NCBI GenBank assembly: GCA_044370695.1
Contig: JBILVB010000025.1
Coordinates: 1 to 34,554 of the forward strand
Origin: JBEIFW01 sp044370695
Lineage (GTDB): Bacteria > Actinomycetota > Acidimicrobiia > Acidimicrobiales > Ilumatobacteraceae
Direction: 5' to 3'
DNA: 34,554 nt
The notes beneath the pieces are model-generated. The model made no database searches. It was not told the DNA's origin and saw only the letters and a program-made list of their open reading frames with translations. Position numbers and translations under genes: made by a program. Shown here in pieces: positions 15,864 to 24,371 of the stretch (position 1 is the stretch's first letter; every line of letters begins with the position of its first letter).

Positions 15864-18128
15864 GTGGCGACGGTGACCCGAGTGTTGCCCTGGCGGCGCC
15901 ACGCGATGCCGTCCGAAGAGGTGGTCCCGCTCCTCGACGCATTCCGGGCGAACCATCCGCAGCGCAACAAAGCGCCGGTGACCCGCATCGTGCAGGCGTT
16001 CGAGGTTGCGGCCGAAGCCCATGCGCCACAACGGCGAGGCTCGGGCGAGTCCTATATCAACCACCCGCTCGCCGTGGCGTCGATCTGCGCCCGACTCGGC
16101 ATGGACGAACCGACGATCGTCGGCGCGCTCCTGCACGACGTCGTGGAGGACACCGACGTGTCGCTCTCGGACATCGAACGGCTCTTCGGCGCCGAGGTGG
16201 CGACGCTGGTCGACGGCGTCACCAAGCTCGACCGCATCCACTTCGAGTCAAAAGAGGAGCAGCAGGCCGCCACGATGCGCAAGATGCTCGTGGCGATGGC
16301 CAAGGACATCCGGGTCCTGGCCGTGAAGCTCGCCGATCGGCTGCACAACATGCGGACGCTCGCGGCGATGGCGCGCGACAAGCAGCGGCGGATCGCCCAG
16401 GAGACGCTCGACATCTACGCGCCCTTGGCCAACCGCCTCGGGATGCAGGAACTCAAGACCGAACTCGAAGACCTCGCGTTCGCGTCGCTGCATCCCAAGC
16501 GCTACGCCGAGATCGACCACATGGTCGCCGAGCGTCAGCCGGAACGGGAGTCCTATCTGGCCCGGGTGCTCGCCGAGGTGCAGTCACGCTTGGGCGATCT
16601 GCGCATCGACGCCGACGTGAGCGGCCGGGGCAAGCACCTGTATTCGATCTACGAGAAGATGCAGGTCAAGGCCAAGGAGTTCGACGACATCTACGACCTG
16701 TTGGGCATCCGGGTGATCGTCGAGGGGGTGAAGGACTGCTACGCGGCGCTCGGCTGCATCCACGGCACGTGGATGCCCGTGCCGGGTCGGTTCAAGGACT
16801 ACATCGCCATGCCGAAGTTCAACCTGTACCAGTCCCTCCACACCACGGTGATCGGGCCCGGGGGCAAGGTGATCGAGGTGCAGATCCGCACCCGGGAGAT
16901 GCACGTGCGGGCCGAGCGCGGCGTCGCAGCGCACTGGATCTACAAGCTCGGGCCGTCGGCGGGCGTGTCGAACGGCAACTCGAACGGCAACTCGAGCGGC
17001 GGCGACATCGACTGGCTCAACCGGATCATCGATCTCGAACGGGAAGCCTCGGACCCGGCGCTGTTCATGGAGAACCTCAAGTCGGATCTCGAGCCCGGCG
17101 AGATCTTCGTGTTCACGCCCAAGGGAAGGGTCGTGACACTCCCTCGGGCGGCGACCACGATCGACTTCGCCTATGCGGTCCACACCGAGGTCGGGCACGC
17201 CTGCATCGGCGCCCGGGTCAACGGCAGCCTCGTCCCGCTCGACCACACCCTCGCGTCGGGGGACACCTGCGAGATCATCACCTCGAAAGTGGCCGGTGCC
17301 GGGCCCAGCCGCGACTGGCTCCAGACCGTCGAGTCGCCACGGGCGCGCACCAAGATCCGGCAGTGGTTCAGCCGGGAACGGCGGGAGGACGCACTCGACG
17401 CCGGCCGTGAGGAAGTCCAGCGTGAGCTGCGCCGTGAGGGCCTGCCGATCCAGCAGTTGCTCCGTTCCCCCGAGCTCGAGGCGGTGGCCACCGAGGTGGG
17501 GTACGTCGACATCGACGCGCTGCTCGTCGCCGTCGGTGAGCACCATGTCTCGGGTCGTTCGATCGTGCAGCGGCTGCAGCGGCGGCTTCGTTCGGGTGAC
17601 GAGCCCGAAGACGACGAGGCGTTCCTGGCTCGCCGCCCGCGGCGCCGGTCGCCGGGTGGCACGGTCGGGGTGCACGTCGAAGGCTTCGAGGAAGTGCTCG
17701 TCCGGCTGGCCCGGTGCTGCACGCCGGTGCCGGGCGACGAGATCATGGGCTTCGTCACCCGTGGCCGCGGGGTGAGCGTGCACCGCGCCGACTGTGCCAA
17801 CGCCGTGTCCCTGGCGTCGGCCCAGGCCGCCCGCCTCATCGACGTCGAATGGGACGGCGACCGGGGCCAGGCGGTGTTCGTCGCCTCGATCGAGGTGAAG
17901 GCCTACGACCGCACCAAGCTGCTGCGGGACGTGTCGAACGCCCTGTCGGACCTACGGGTCAACGTGATCGGGTGCTCGACCCACACGGGCGCCGATCGCA
18001 TCGCCCGCATGCGGTTCGAGTTCGAGATGGCCGACCCTGGTCACCTCGACACCGTCATCCGTGTGGTCAAGCAGATCGACGCGGTATACGACGCCTACCG
18101 GATCGTGCCCGGGGGTGGCGCCCACTGA
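15864..18128 (+). CDS. rel: Bifunctional (p)ppGpp synthetase/hydrolase Rel
   Basis: Rel makes (p)ppGpp at starved ribosomes and degrades it otherwise. The 754-residue product has an intact HD hydrolase domain (HDVVEDT with His91-Asp92; ADRLHNMRT ~158-165), a synthetase domain (~250-365) with GRGKHLYSIYEKM and RFKDYIAMPKFN, a TGS domain (IFVFTPKGRVVTLP), a Cys/His-rich segment (RCCTPVPGDEI, HRADCAN) and a C-terminal ACT domain. The RFKD form of the charged motif is that of bifunctional enzymes rather than hydrolase-dead RelA. A short NGNSNGNS repeat lies between synthetase and TGS. GTG 15864 has GAGGGG 6 nt upstream; ATG 15906 is an alternative. Confidence 0.96.
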   Translation: MATVTRVLPWRRHAMPSEEVVPLLDAFRANHPQRNKAPVTRIVQAFEVAAEAHAPQRRGSGESYINHPLAVASICARLGMDEPTIVGALLHDVVEDTDVSLSDIERLFGAEVATLVDGVTKLDRIHFESKEEQQAATMRKMLVAMAKDIRVLAVKLADRLHNMRTLAAMARDKQRRIAQETLDIYAPLANRLGMQELKTELEDLAFASLHPKRYAEIDHMVAERQPERESYLARVLAEVQSRLGDLRIDADVSGRGKHLYSIYEKMQVKAKEFDDIYDLLGIRVIVEGVKDCYAALGCIHGTWMPVPGRFKDYIAMPKFNLYQSLHTTVIGPGGKVIEVQIRTREMHVRAERGVAAHWIYKLGPSAGVSNGNSNGNSSGGDIDWLNRIIDLEREASDPALFMENLKSDLEPGEIFVFTPKGRVVTLPRAATTIDFAYAVHTEVGHACIGARVNGSLVPLDHTLASGDTCEIITSKVAGAGPSRDWLQTVESPRARTKIRQWFSRERREDALDAGREEVQRELRREGLPIQQLLRSPELEAVATEVGYVDIDALLVAVGEHHVSGRSIVQRLQRRLRSGDEPEDDEAFLARRPRRRSPGGTVGVHVEGFEEVLVRLARCCTPVPGDEIMGFVTRGRGVSVHRADCANAVSLASAQAARLIDVEWDGDRGQAVFVASIEVKAYDRTKLLRDVSNALSDLRVNVIGCSTHTGADRIARMRFEFEMADPGHLDTVIRVVKQIDAVYDAYRIVPGGGAH
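16968..17003 (+). repeat. 12-bp microrepeat in rel (three units, third degenerate)
   Basis: tcgaacggcaac occurs at 16968-16979 and 16980-16991, followed by a degenerate copy at 16992-17003. It encodes S-N-G-N twice and then S-S-G-G in the linker between synthetase and TGS domains. Confidence 0.85.
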
Positions 18129-18200
18129 ACCGTCGGCCCGGCGGACCTCGTGATCTCGACCGGGACCACCGAACACTGCGGTCGGGCCGAGGGCACCCGG

Positions 18201-18206
18201 TACGAT
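18201..18206 (+). promoter_or_regulatory. Candidate -10 element for leaderless hisS-aspS transcript
   Basis: TACGAT lies 8 nt before GTG 18215 in the 86-bp gap after rel. No Shine-Dalgarno is seen in the short spacer. Confidence 0.55.
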
Positions 18207-18214
18207 CGCAACCC

Positions 18215-19468
18215 GTGCCCGAGTTCCAGACCGCCCCCGGCACCCGGGACATCCTGTTCCCCGAGTCGGGTCGCTGGCGGCGGTTCGTCGAGGTGTTCGC
18301 TGGCGTGGTCGAAGCGGCCGGCTACGGGCAGGTGATCCCGCCGATGTTCGAGGACATCGGCGTGTTCCACCGGCTGGGTGAGGCCACCGACGTGGTCACC
18401 AAGGAGATGTACGACTTCGAGGACAAAGGTGGGCGTCACCTCGCGCTGCGGCCCGAGCAGACCGCATCGGTGTGCCGGGCCTTCGTCCAACACCGGCCGA
18501 CGACGCCGTGGAAATCGTGGTACGCGGGGCCGAACTTCCGGTACGAGTCGGCGCAGAAAGGTCGCTACCGGCAGTTCGACCAGGTCGGCATCGAGGTGCT
18601 CGGCGTCGAGGACCCGTACGCCGACGTCGAGGTGATCGCCCTGGCCTGGCGGTTCTACGAGGCGCTCGGCCTGCGCCGCGTCACCCTGCTGCTCAACAGC
18701 CTCGGTGAACCTGCTGACCGGTCCCGCTACGTCGAGGCGTTGCGTTCCCACTTCGCTGCGAACCTCGACGCGTTGTCGCCCGAGAGCCGGGAGACCCTGC
18801 GGCGGAACCCCTTGCGGGTGCTCGACTCCAAACGCCCGGCCGACGCCGAACTCGTTGCGGCAGCACCGACCATCGATGCGTTCTGGAGCGAGGCCGCCGC
18901 CGCGCACTTCGCCACCGTGCAGGGCGGCCTGCGGGCGCTCGGCGTCCCGTTCATCGCCGCGCTGCGGTTGGTCCGCGGGCTCGACTACTACCGGCGGACC
19001 ACGTTCGAATTCGCTGCGGAGGCACTCGACGCAGCCCAGAATGCGGTCGGCGGTGGCGGACGCTACGACGGGCTCGTGGAGGATCTCGGCGGCCCGCCCA
19101 CCCCGGGCATCGGGTTCGCGCTCGGGCTCGACCGCACGCTGCTCGCCTGTGACGCCGAGGGCGTGTTCGCCCCGCCCGGGTCGATGGTGTCAGCCTTCGT
19201 GGTCGACACCACGGGCGGTGCCGAGGCGCTCGAGCTCACCGATGCGTTGCGCCGCAACGCCATCTCGGCCGAACGGGCCTTCGACGGGCGCAGCATGAAG
19301 TCCCAGATGAAAGCGGCGGACCGCTCCGGGGCGGCCGTTGCGCTGATCGTCGGGTCCGACGAGGTGGCCGCAGGCACGGTCGTGCTGCGGCCATTGCGCG
19401 GGGGCGGCGAGCAGCGCACGGTGTCCCGGGCCGACGTGATCGACGAGGTACGGAAGGTGATCGGATGA
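18215..19468 (+). CDS. hisS: Histidyl-tRNA synthetase
   Basis: This class II synthetase charges tRNA-His. The 417-residue product begins FQTAPGTRDILFPES, the HisRS-type motif 1 region. Motif 2 reads NFRYESAQKGRYRQFDQVG, and the histidine-specific loop is LVRGLDYYRRTTFEF. Motif 3 has GGGGRYDGLVEDLGG and IGFALGLDR. The C-terminal anticodon-binding domain runs from ~residue 325. The start is GTG 18215; the frame upstream is shadow of rel. Its TGA overlaps the aspS ATG (ATGA), so the two synthetases are made from one message. Confidence 0.96.
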   Translation: MPEFQTAPGTRDILFPESGRWRRFVEVFAGVVEAAGYGQVIPPMFEDIGVFHRLGEATDVVTKEMYDFEDKGGRHLALRPEQTASVCRAFVQHRPTTPWKSWYAGPNFRYESAQKGRYRQFDQVGIEVLGVEDPYADVEVIALAWRFYEALGLRRVTLLLNSLGEPADRSRYVEALRSHFAANLDALSPESRETLRRNPLRVLDSKRPADAELVAAAPTIDAFWSEAAAAHFATVQGGLRALGVPFIAALRLVRGLDYYRRTTFEFAAEALDAAQNAVGGGGRYDGLVEDLGGPPTPGIGFALGLDRTLLACDAEGVFAPPGSMVSAFVVDTTGGAEALELTDALRRNAISAERAFDGRSMKSQMKAADRSGAAVALIVGSDEVAAGTVVLRPLRGGGEQRTVSRADVIDEVRKVIG

Positions 19469-21210
19469 GCGCAACGACGATGCGGACCCACCTGTGCGGG
19501 GACCTGCGCCCGGCCGACGTCGGTGCGGTGGTGACCGTCTGCGGCTGGGTGGCGCGCCGACGCGAGCACGGCGAGAAGTTGGCCTTCGTCGACCTGCGCG
19601 ACCATTCCGGGATCGTGCAGGTGGTGGTCGACGGCTCGGTGGACGCCCGCAGCGAGTACGTGATCCGGGTGACTGGCACCGTCCGGCACCGTCCCGAGGG
19701 CACCACGAACCCGAACCTGGCGACCGGCGACGTGGAGATCGGCGACTGCACGGTCGAGGTCCTGAACTCGGCCGAGCCGCCGGCGTTCCCGATCGACGCC
19801 CGCGCCGACGACGTCGAGGAGACGACGCGCCTTCGGCATCGCTACCTCGACCTGCGGCGCGAGCGCATGCAGCGCAACCTTCGGATGCGGGCCACGGTCA
19901 ACTCGGCGATCCGGCGCTCCATGGAGCGCCAGGGATTCGTCGAGGTGGAGACACCGATGCTCGTGCCCTCGACCCCGGAAGGGGCCCGGGAGTTCCTGGT
20001 GCCGTCCCGCCAGACGCCCGGCGCGTTCTACGCGCTCCCGCAGAGTCCGCAGTTGTTCAAGCAGTTGCTGATGGTCGCCGGCCTCGACCGCTACTACCAG
20101 ATCGCCCGGTGCCTGCGCGACGAGGATCTGCGCGCCGATCGCCAGTACGAGTTCATGCAACTCGACGCGGAGATGTCCTTCGTCGACGTCGACGACGTGC
20201 TCGCCGCGATCTCCGAGGCCGTGCTGGATGCCGCCGAGGCGGCGACCGGCGTCCGGCCCGAGGCGCCCATCGATCGCATCACGTGGCACGAGGCGATGGA
20301 CCGCTTCGGGATCGACAAGCCGGACCTGCGGTTCGGCATGGAACTCGTCGATCTGACCGAGGTGTTCGCGGCGACGGGGTTCAACGCGTTCAAGGCCCCG
20401 TGCATCAAGGGGATCAACGCGGTGGGGCGGGCCGCGGAGTTCGGCCGCAACAAGCTCGACGCGCTCACCGACCGGGCCCGCAAGCTCGGCGCCAAGGGTC
20501 TGGTGTGGATGAAGGTCGGTGCCGACGGGGCGATCGACTCGCCCGTGACGAAGTTCCTCTCCGACGACGAGCGTAGGGGTCTGCTCGCCCGTCTCGAGGC
20601 GAACGAAGGCGACCTGCTGCTGCTCGTGGCCGATCAGTGGATGCGCGCCTGCGAGGTGCTCGGGACGCTGCGCAACGACCTCGGCCGTCCGCCCGTCCAC
20701 GAGGGGCCCTACCGGTTCTTGTGGGTCGTCGACTTCCCGCTGTTCGTCTCGATCGACGAATCGACCGGCCGGCCGCGACCCGGCCACCACCCGTTCTGCC
20801 ACCCGCGCGACGAGGACCTCGACCGTCTCGACTCCGACCCGTTGTCGGTGCGGGCCAAGGCGTACGACCTCGTACTCAACGGCTGGGAGCTCGGTTCGGG
20901 TTCGATCCGGATCCACGACCCCGCCTTGCAGCAGCGGGTGTTCGACAAGCTCGGTATCGATCCCGAATCCGCGCAGCGCCGCTTCGGGTTCTTCCTCAAC
21001 CCGTTCCGGTTCGGCGCCCCGCCCCACGGCGGGTTCGCGTTCGGGATCGACCGCCTCGTGGCCATCCTCGCCGGTGAGGAGAACATCCGCGAGGTGATCG
21101 CGTTCCCCAAGACGCAGTCGGGCACGGACCCGATGACCAACGCCCCGACCCCGGTCGAGTCCAAGCAGCTCGACGAGCTCGGGATCCGGACGCTGCCCCC
21201 GCGGAGCTGA
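19465..21210 (+). CDS. aspS: Aspartyl-tRNA synthetase (bacterial type)
   Basis: This class II synthetase charges tRNA-Asp. The 581-residue product has the N-terminal OB anticodon domain (VCGWVARRREHGEKLAFVDL), the catalytic core with PSTPEGAREFLVPSR, LPQSPQLFKQLLM and the motif 2 region YYQIARCLRDEDLRADRQ, the bacterial GAD insertion (~300-410) and motif 3 with GGFAFGIDRLVAIL. The protein may start at ATG 19465 (overlapping the hisS stop) or at ATG 19480, where the usual MRTHxCG beginning lies. Whether it is discriminating or also charges tRNA-Asn cannot be judged from this window. Confidence 0.96.
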   Translation: MSATTMRTHLCGDLRPADVGAVVTVCGWVARRREHGEKLAFVDLRDHSGIVQVVVDGSVDARSEYVIRVTGTVRHRPEGTTNPNLATGDVEIGDCTVEVLNSAEPPAFPIDARADDVEETTRLRHRYLDLRRERMQRNLRMRATVNSAIRRSMERQGFVEVETPMLVPSTPEGAREFLVPSRQTPGAFYALPQSPQLFKQLLMVAGLDRYYQIARCLRDEDLRADRQYEFMQLDAEMSFVDVDDVLAAISEAVLDAAEAATGVRPEAPIDRITWHEAMDRFGIDKPDLRFGMELVDLTEVFAATGFNAFKAPCIKGINAVGRAAEFGRNKLDALTDRARKLGAKGLVWMKVGADGAIDSPVTKFLSDDERRGLLARLEANEGDLLLLVADQWMRACEVLGTLRNDLGRPPVHEGPYRFLWVVDFPLFVSIDESTGRPRPGHHPFCHPRDEDLDRLDSDPLSVRAKAYDLVLNGWELGSGSIRIHDPALQQRVFDKLGIDPESAQRRFGFFLNPFRFGAPPHGGFAFGIDRLVAILAGEENIREVIAFPKTQSGTDPMTNAPTPVESKQLDELGIRTLPPRS

Positions 21211-21215
21211 CGAGG

Positions 21216-21809
21216 GTGCGCGAGCCGGACGCCCGGCCTCTGCTGGCCGGACCGGAGGGTCGCCGCCGGCTCGATGCCGCCGTCGTCACGGCGCTCGGCG
21301 GCCTCGGAGCACCCACCCGGCCGGGCGGGCCGGCCGGTGTGCTCGGCGATCGGCTCGCCGCCGGAGAGCCGTTGACCGAGGACACGGACTGGCGGGCGCC
21401 ACTCGGACCGTTCCGGGACACCAGCATCGTGCGTGGAACCTTGGACGAGCTGCTCTCGGCCCGGCTCACCGACGGACGTTTCGGGATCGACGTCGTCGTG
21501 GACGCGCTGCTGTCGTGGGCCCTGCCGCATCTCGCACCGGCGCTGGTCGATCCGCTCGATCCGTTCGACGTCGAGCACCGGTGCCGACGCGGGCTGCGCC
21601 GCGCGGTCGGCGCACTCGGTGGCGAACGCCTCGCTGCGTCAGGACTGGGCGGCTTCTCGGCGGCGCCAGGCCATGCCGGCGAAGGCCTCGAGCACCACCC
21701 GGTGGGCGACGTTGACGGTCTGGTCGGCCCAGTCGTAGGGCGGGGCGACCTCGACGACGTCGAGCCCGACCAACTCGGCCCGCTGGGCCAACGCCCGGAC
21801 CATCCGTAG
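21216..21809 (+). CDS. Unknown protein, tail overlapping the convergent ureohydrolase gene
   Basis: An open frame of 197 residues starts at GTG 21216, 5 bp after aspS, with GGAG 9 nt upstream. Its first ~140 codons have strongly GC-biased third positions like the neighbours and read as a plausible soluble protein (LGPFRDTSIVRGTLDELL, VVVDALLSWALPHLAPALVDPLDPFDVE). I recognise no family. From 21639 to its TAG at 21807-21809 it runs antisense to the end of the ureohydrolase gene (171 bp overlap), and that part looks like shadow sequence. Either the gene truly has a long convergent overlap or its 3' end has been disrupted. No other gene explains 21211-21638. Confidence 0.5.
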   Translation: MREPDARPLLAGPEGRRRLDAAVVTALGGLGAPTRPGGPAGVLGDRLAAGEPLTEDTDWRAPLGPFRDTSIVRGTLDELLSARLTDGRFGIDVVVDALLSWALPHLAPALVDPLDPFDVEHRCRRGLRRAVGALGGERLAASGLGGFSAAPGHAGEGLEHHPVGDVDGLVGPVVGRGDLDDVEPDQLGPLGQRPDHP

Positions 21810-22661
21810 CAGGTCGACCGGAGCCATGCCTCCCGGCTCGGGGGTGCCGGTACCGGGCGCGAACCCCGGGTCGAGGACGTCGATGTCGACGCTGACGTAG
21901 AGGTGACGGGCGCCGTCGAGGGCTTCGGCGACGGCGTCCGCGAGCACGGCGTGGATGCCTCGCTCCCAGAGTTCCTGCATGCGGTGCCAACGCATCCCTT
22001 GGGCCTGCATCCAGGCGAAGGTCTCCGCCGGCGGCCAATAGCCGCGCAGACCCACCTGGACGAAGTTGCGACCCAGGACCGCACCGGACTCGATGAGCCG
22101 ACGCATCGGCGTGCCGTGACTCGCCAGGTTGCCGTCGAGGCGGTCGGCGGTGTCGGCGTGGGCGTCGAAGTGCACGATGCCCACCTCGCCCCAGCCGACG
22201 GCCTCGGCCACCGCCGTGGCCGCCGGCCAGGTGATCGAGTGGTCCCCGCCGAGGATGACCGGGACGATCCCCCGCTTGGCCACCTCGTGGACCCGGGCCC
22301 GAATGGCTGCATGCCCCGCCTCGGTCTGGCCGTGCGGGCAATGGGCGTCGCCGAAGTCGACGACCTCGAGCCAGTCGAAGATCTCGATGTCGAGATCGAG
22401 GTGGTAGGTGCCCGGTCCGTAGGCGTCGGCCCGCAGGGCGCGCGGGCCGAAGCGGGCACCCGGTCGGTTGGTGGTCGAGATGTCGAACGGGGCCCCGACG
22501 ACAGCGACGTCGGGCTGCCAGCGATCGAGGTCCTCCGGCTCGGTGAGCAGGGGCCGCTGCGCGAACGTCGCCGGCCCCTCGTGGGACGGGCCGGCGAGCT
22601 GCGCCGCCAGCCCCGGAGGCAGGCGGCGATCGGGCGGCGGTCGATCGCCCCGAGGGGTCAG
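21639..22661 (-). CDS. Agmatinase/arginase-family ureohydrolase
   Basis: This dimanganese ureohydrolase releases urea from agmatine or a related guanidino compound. Metal ligands are all present: GGDHS, HFDAHAD and SVDIDVLDPGFAPGTGTPEPGG. The N-terminal PDVAVVGAPFD and RPGARFGPRALR match the agmatinase branch, although guanidinobutyrase or another guanidine hydrolase is possible. The start is uncertain. Within the region without overlap there is no ATG, GTG or TTG before the homologous core. CTG 22661 forms CTGA with the stop of the upstream small gene and has GAGG ~8 nt before it; GTG 22733 is the nearest standard start and would overlap that gene by 76 bp. From CTG the protein is 340 residues, a normal family length. 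Confidence 0.92.
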   Translation of the reverse strand: MTPRGDRPPPDRRLPPGLAAQLAGPSHEGPATFAQRPLLTEPEDLDRWQPDVAVVGAPFDISTTNRPGARFGPRALRADAYGPGTYHLDLDIEIFDWLEVVDFGDAHCPHGQTEAGHAAIRARVHEVAKRGIVPVILGGDHSITWPAATAVAEAVGWGEVGIVHFDAHADTADRLDGNLASHGTPMRRLIESGAVLGRNFVQVGLRGYWPPAETFAWMQAQGMRWHRMQELWERGIHAVLADAVAEALDGARHLYVSVDIDVLDPGFAPGTGTPEPGGMAPVDLLRMVRALAQRAELVGLDVVEVAPPYDWADQTVNVAHRVVLEAFAGMAWRRREAAQS

Positions 22662-22915
22662 CCGGCGTCCTCGTCGTTCTCGATGGCGTCCATGAACGCC
22701 TCGACGTCTTCTTCCTCGCCGCCGATGAGCCACAGCGCAGGGCCGTTGTCGTCGTCGTCGTCCTCGTCGCCCGGCCACAGCCAGACGCCGTCGACGACGT
22801 AGCGGTCCACGGCGATCTCCTCGTCGGCATCGCCGACGGCCGCCACGACGGCGAGTTCGACCTCCGTGGCGGCGTCGTAGCCCTTCAGGATCTCGATCAG
22901 TTCCCCAACGTTCAC
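22658..22915 (-). CDS. Small acidic conserved-type hypothetical protein
   Basis: The 85-residue product starts at GTG 22915, with AAAGGA 6 nt upstream. It begins NVGELIEILKGYDAATEVELAV, a pattern shared by many small bacterial and phage proteins of unknown role, and then has two acidic runs (PGDEDDDDDNG and IGGEEEDVEAFMDAIE). No catalytic motif or membrane segment is visible. A TACGTT hexamer on the minus strand at 22946-22951 may be its promoter. Its stop touches the probable CTG start of the ureohydrolase, so the two may be coupled. Its function is unknown. Confidence 0.75.
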   Translation of the reverse strand: MNVGELIEILKGYDAATEVELAVVAAVGDADEEIAVDRYVVDGVWLWPGDEDDDDDNGPALWLIGGEEEDVEAFMDAIENDEDAG

Positions 22916-22977
22916 GGGTGGTCCTTTCACCGGGCCGGCGGGCCGAACGTAGTCGGTCGCGGCCGGGCCGGGGGCGG

Positions 22978-23544
22978 TCAGATCTCTTCGAGCCAGCGCG
23001 GCGCCTGTTCGAGCAGGTAGAGGCTGACCTCCCGGCAGCGATCGAGCTCGCCGCACAGGATCTCCTCGCTCAGGTACACCTTGGCGAGGGACACCTCCAC
23101 CCGTGCGGTGATGCTGAGGCTGCGTTCCGGCGCGTCGGTGACCGACGGGATGGAGTCGATGGCCGACACCTCGACGGGCAACTCGACCCCGCCGATCCCG
23201 GCGAGCTCGGTGGCGAGCACGAGCAGGTCGGGCGGCCGGGTGAGCGGCGGCAACGTCCAGGTGAACACGAGCGGGAAGTGGAACTCGTCGGGAGGGGCGT
23301 CGTCGACGTCGTCGAGGCGGGCGACGGCGTCCTCGAACGACAGCAGCACCCGGGGATCGACGTCGAGTGCGAGATGGAGATCGATCGGGCCGTTGCACGC
23401 CTCCTCCGGGTGGAGGTCCACCTCCCAGACCTGGCGCAACGAGTAGGTCTCGACGAGGTGGCGTTCGTCGTGGACGTGGAAGTGGTGCTCGGCGGCGTGG
23501 TCCTTGAGGTCCGACACGAACCCGGCGACGTCGATGGCGGCCAC
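22978..23544 (-). CDS. Hypothetical protein, 188 residues
   Basis: The product starts at GTG 23544, with a GGGAGG close upstream (spacing only about 3 nt). It is soluble and acidic, and it alternates predicted strands and helices: EHHFHVHDERHLVETYSLRQVWEV near the N-terminus, PPDEFHFPLVFTWTLPPL in the middle, and SLSITARVEVSLAKVYLSEEILCGELDRC near the end. I do not recognise a family and see no signal peptide. It lies upstream of the small acidic protein on the same strand (62 bp gap) and is divergent from the inositol-phosphatase-like gene. Codon bias is the same as its neighbours. Confidence 0.75.
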   Translation of the reverse strand: MAAIDVAGFVSDLKDHAAEHHFHVHDERHLVETYSLRQVWEVDLHPEEACNGPIDLHLALDVDPRVLLSFEDAVARLDDVDDAPPDEFHFPLVFTWTLPPLTRPPDLLVLATELAGIGGVELPVEVSAIDSIPSVTDAPERSLSITARVEVSLAKVYLSEEILCGELDRCREVSLYLLEQAPRWLEEI

Positions 23545-23605
23545 GATCCTCCCGTGCTCGACGGCACCGGAGGGTGCTCGCCGGGATGAGGAGCGTAGTG
23601 CCCGC

Positions 23606-23611
23606 TAGCGT
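23606..23611 (+). promoter_or_regulatory. Candidate -10 element for leaderless inositol-phosphatase-like transcript
   Basis: TAGCGT lies 7 nt before ATG 23619, which supports that ATG over upstream in-frame starts. A mirrored TACGCT-type hexamer on the minus strand (around 23594-23599) could serve the divergent gene. Confidence 0.6.
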
Positions 23612-23618
23612 CCCGTCG

Positions 23619-24371
23619 ATGGGCGAGGACCCCCGGGCGCTGCTGACCGTGTTCCGGGCGGTCGAGGAGGCGGTGCGCGACGCACTCGCCCAGGAGCGCG
23701 ACTGGGGACTGGCGGGCACCCGGGACGGGCAGCACCGCTCGGACCTCGCCGCCGATGCGGCGGCGCTCGAGGTGTTGCGCCGCAACGGGCTCGCCGTGGT
23801 GTCGGAGGAGAGCGGCGAGCACCCGGCCGGTGCGACGGTGGTGGTCGTCGATCCGCTCGACGGTTCGACGAACGCCGCGCGGGGCGTGCCGTGGTTCGCC
23901 TTGTCGCTGTGCGCCCTCGACGAGGCGGGTGCGTCGGCGGCGCTGGTCGTCGACCTGGCTCGTGGCACCCGGTTCGAGGCGGTTCGAGGCGAGGGTGCCC
24001 GTCGGGACGGGCACCCGATCCGCCCGCGGGCGTGCGAACGGCTCGACGAGGCGATCGTCGGATTGTCCGGCCTGCCCTCGCACCACTACGGCTGGGCCCA
24101 GTATCGGGCGCTGGGTGCCGCTGCGCTCGACCTGTGCGCGGTCGCCTGTGGCGTGCTCGACGGGTGGGTCGACTGTTCCGTGGACGCCCACGGCCCGTGG
24201 GACTACCTCGGTGGACTGCTGGTGTGCCGGGAAGCGGGTGCGGTCGTCGTGGATGCGTTCGACCGCGAGTTGGTCGTCGCCGAGCACCAGGCCCGCCGCA
24301 CGCCGGTGGCGGGCGCCACCGGCCCGTTGGCCGCAGCGCTGCTGGCACATCGGCGACGGGGCTCGTCGTGA
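23619..24371 (+). CDS. Inositol monophosphatase-family phosphatase
   Basis: The 250-residue product is a magnesium-dependent sugar-phosphate phosphatase of the IMPase/FBPase/CysQ fold. The metal site is complete: SEESGE, VVDPLDGSTNAARG and DAHGPWDYLGGLLVCREAGA. The substrate may be inositol phosphate, fructose bisphosphate, histidinol phosphate or PAP; sequence alone does not decide. ATG 23619 is chosen because TAGCGT lies 7 nt upstream and homology begins just after; the frame is open 45 bp further up. Its TGA overlaps the GTG of the Nudix gene, so the pair is probably co-translated. Confidence 0.93.
   Translation: MGEDPRALLTVFRAVEEAVRDALAQERDWGLAGTRDGQHRSDLAADAAALEVLRRNGLAVVSEESGEHPAGATVVVVDPLDGSTNAARGVPWFALSLCALDEAGASAALVVDLARGTRFEAVRGEGARRDGHPIRPRACERLDEAIVGLSGLPSHHYGWAQYRALGAAALDLCAVACGVLDGWVDCSVDAHGPWDYLGGLLVCREAGAVVVDAFDRELVVAEHQARRTPVAGATGPLAAALLAHRRRGSS

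Noticed and set aside
18129..18214. Possible terminator or riboswitch between rel and hisS
   Set aside because: I could not draw a convincing stem; only the TACGAT promoter-like hexamer stands out.
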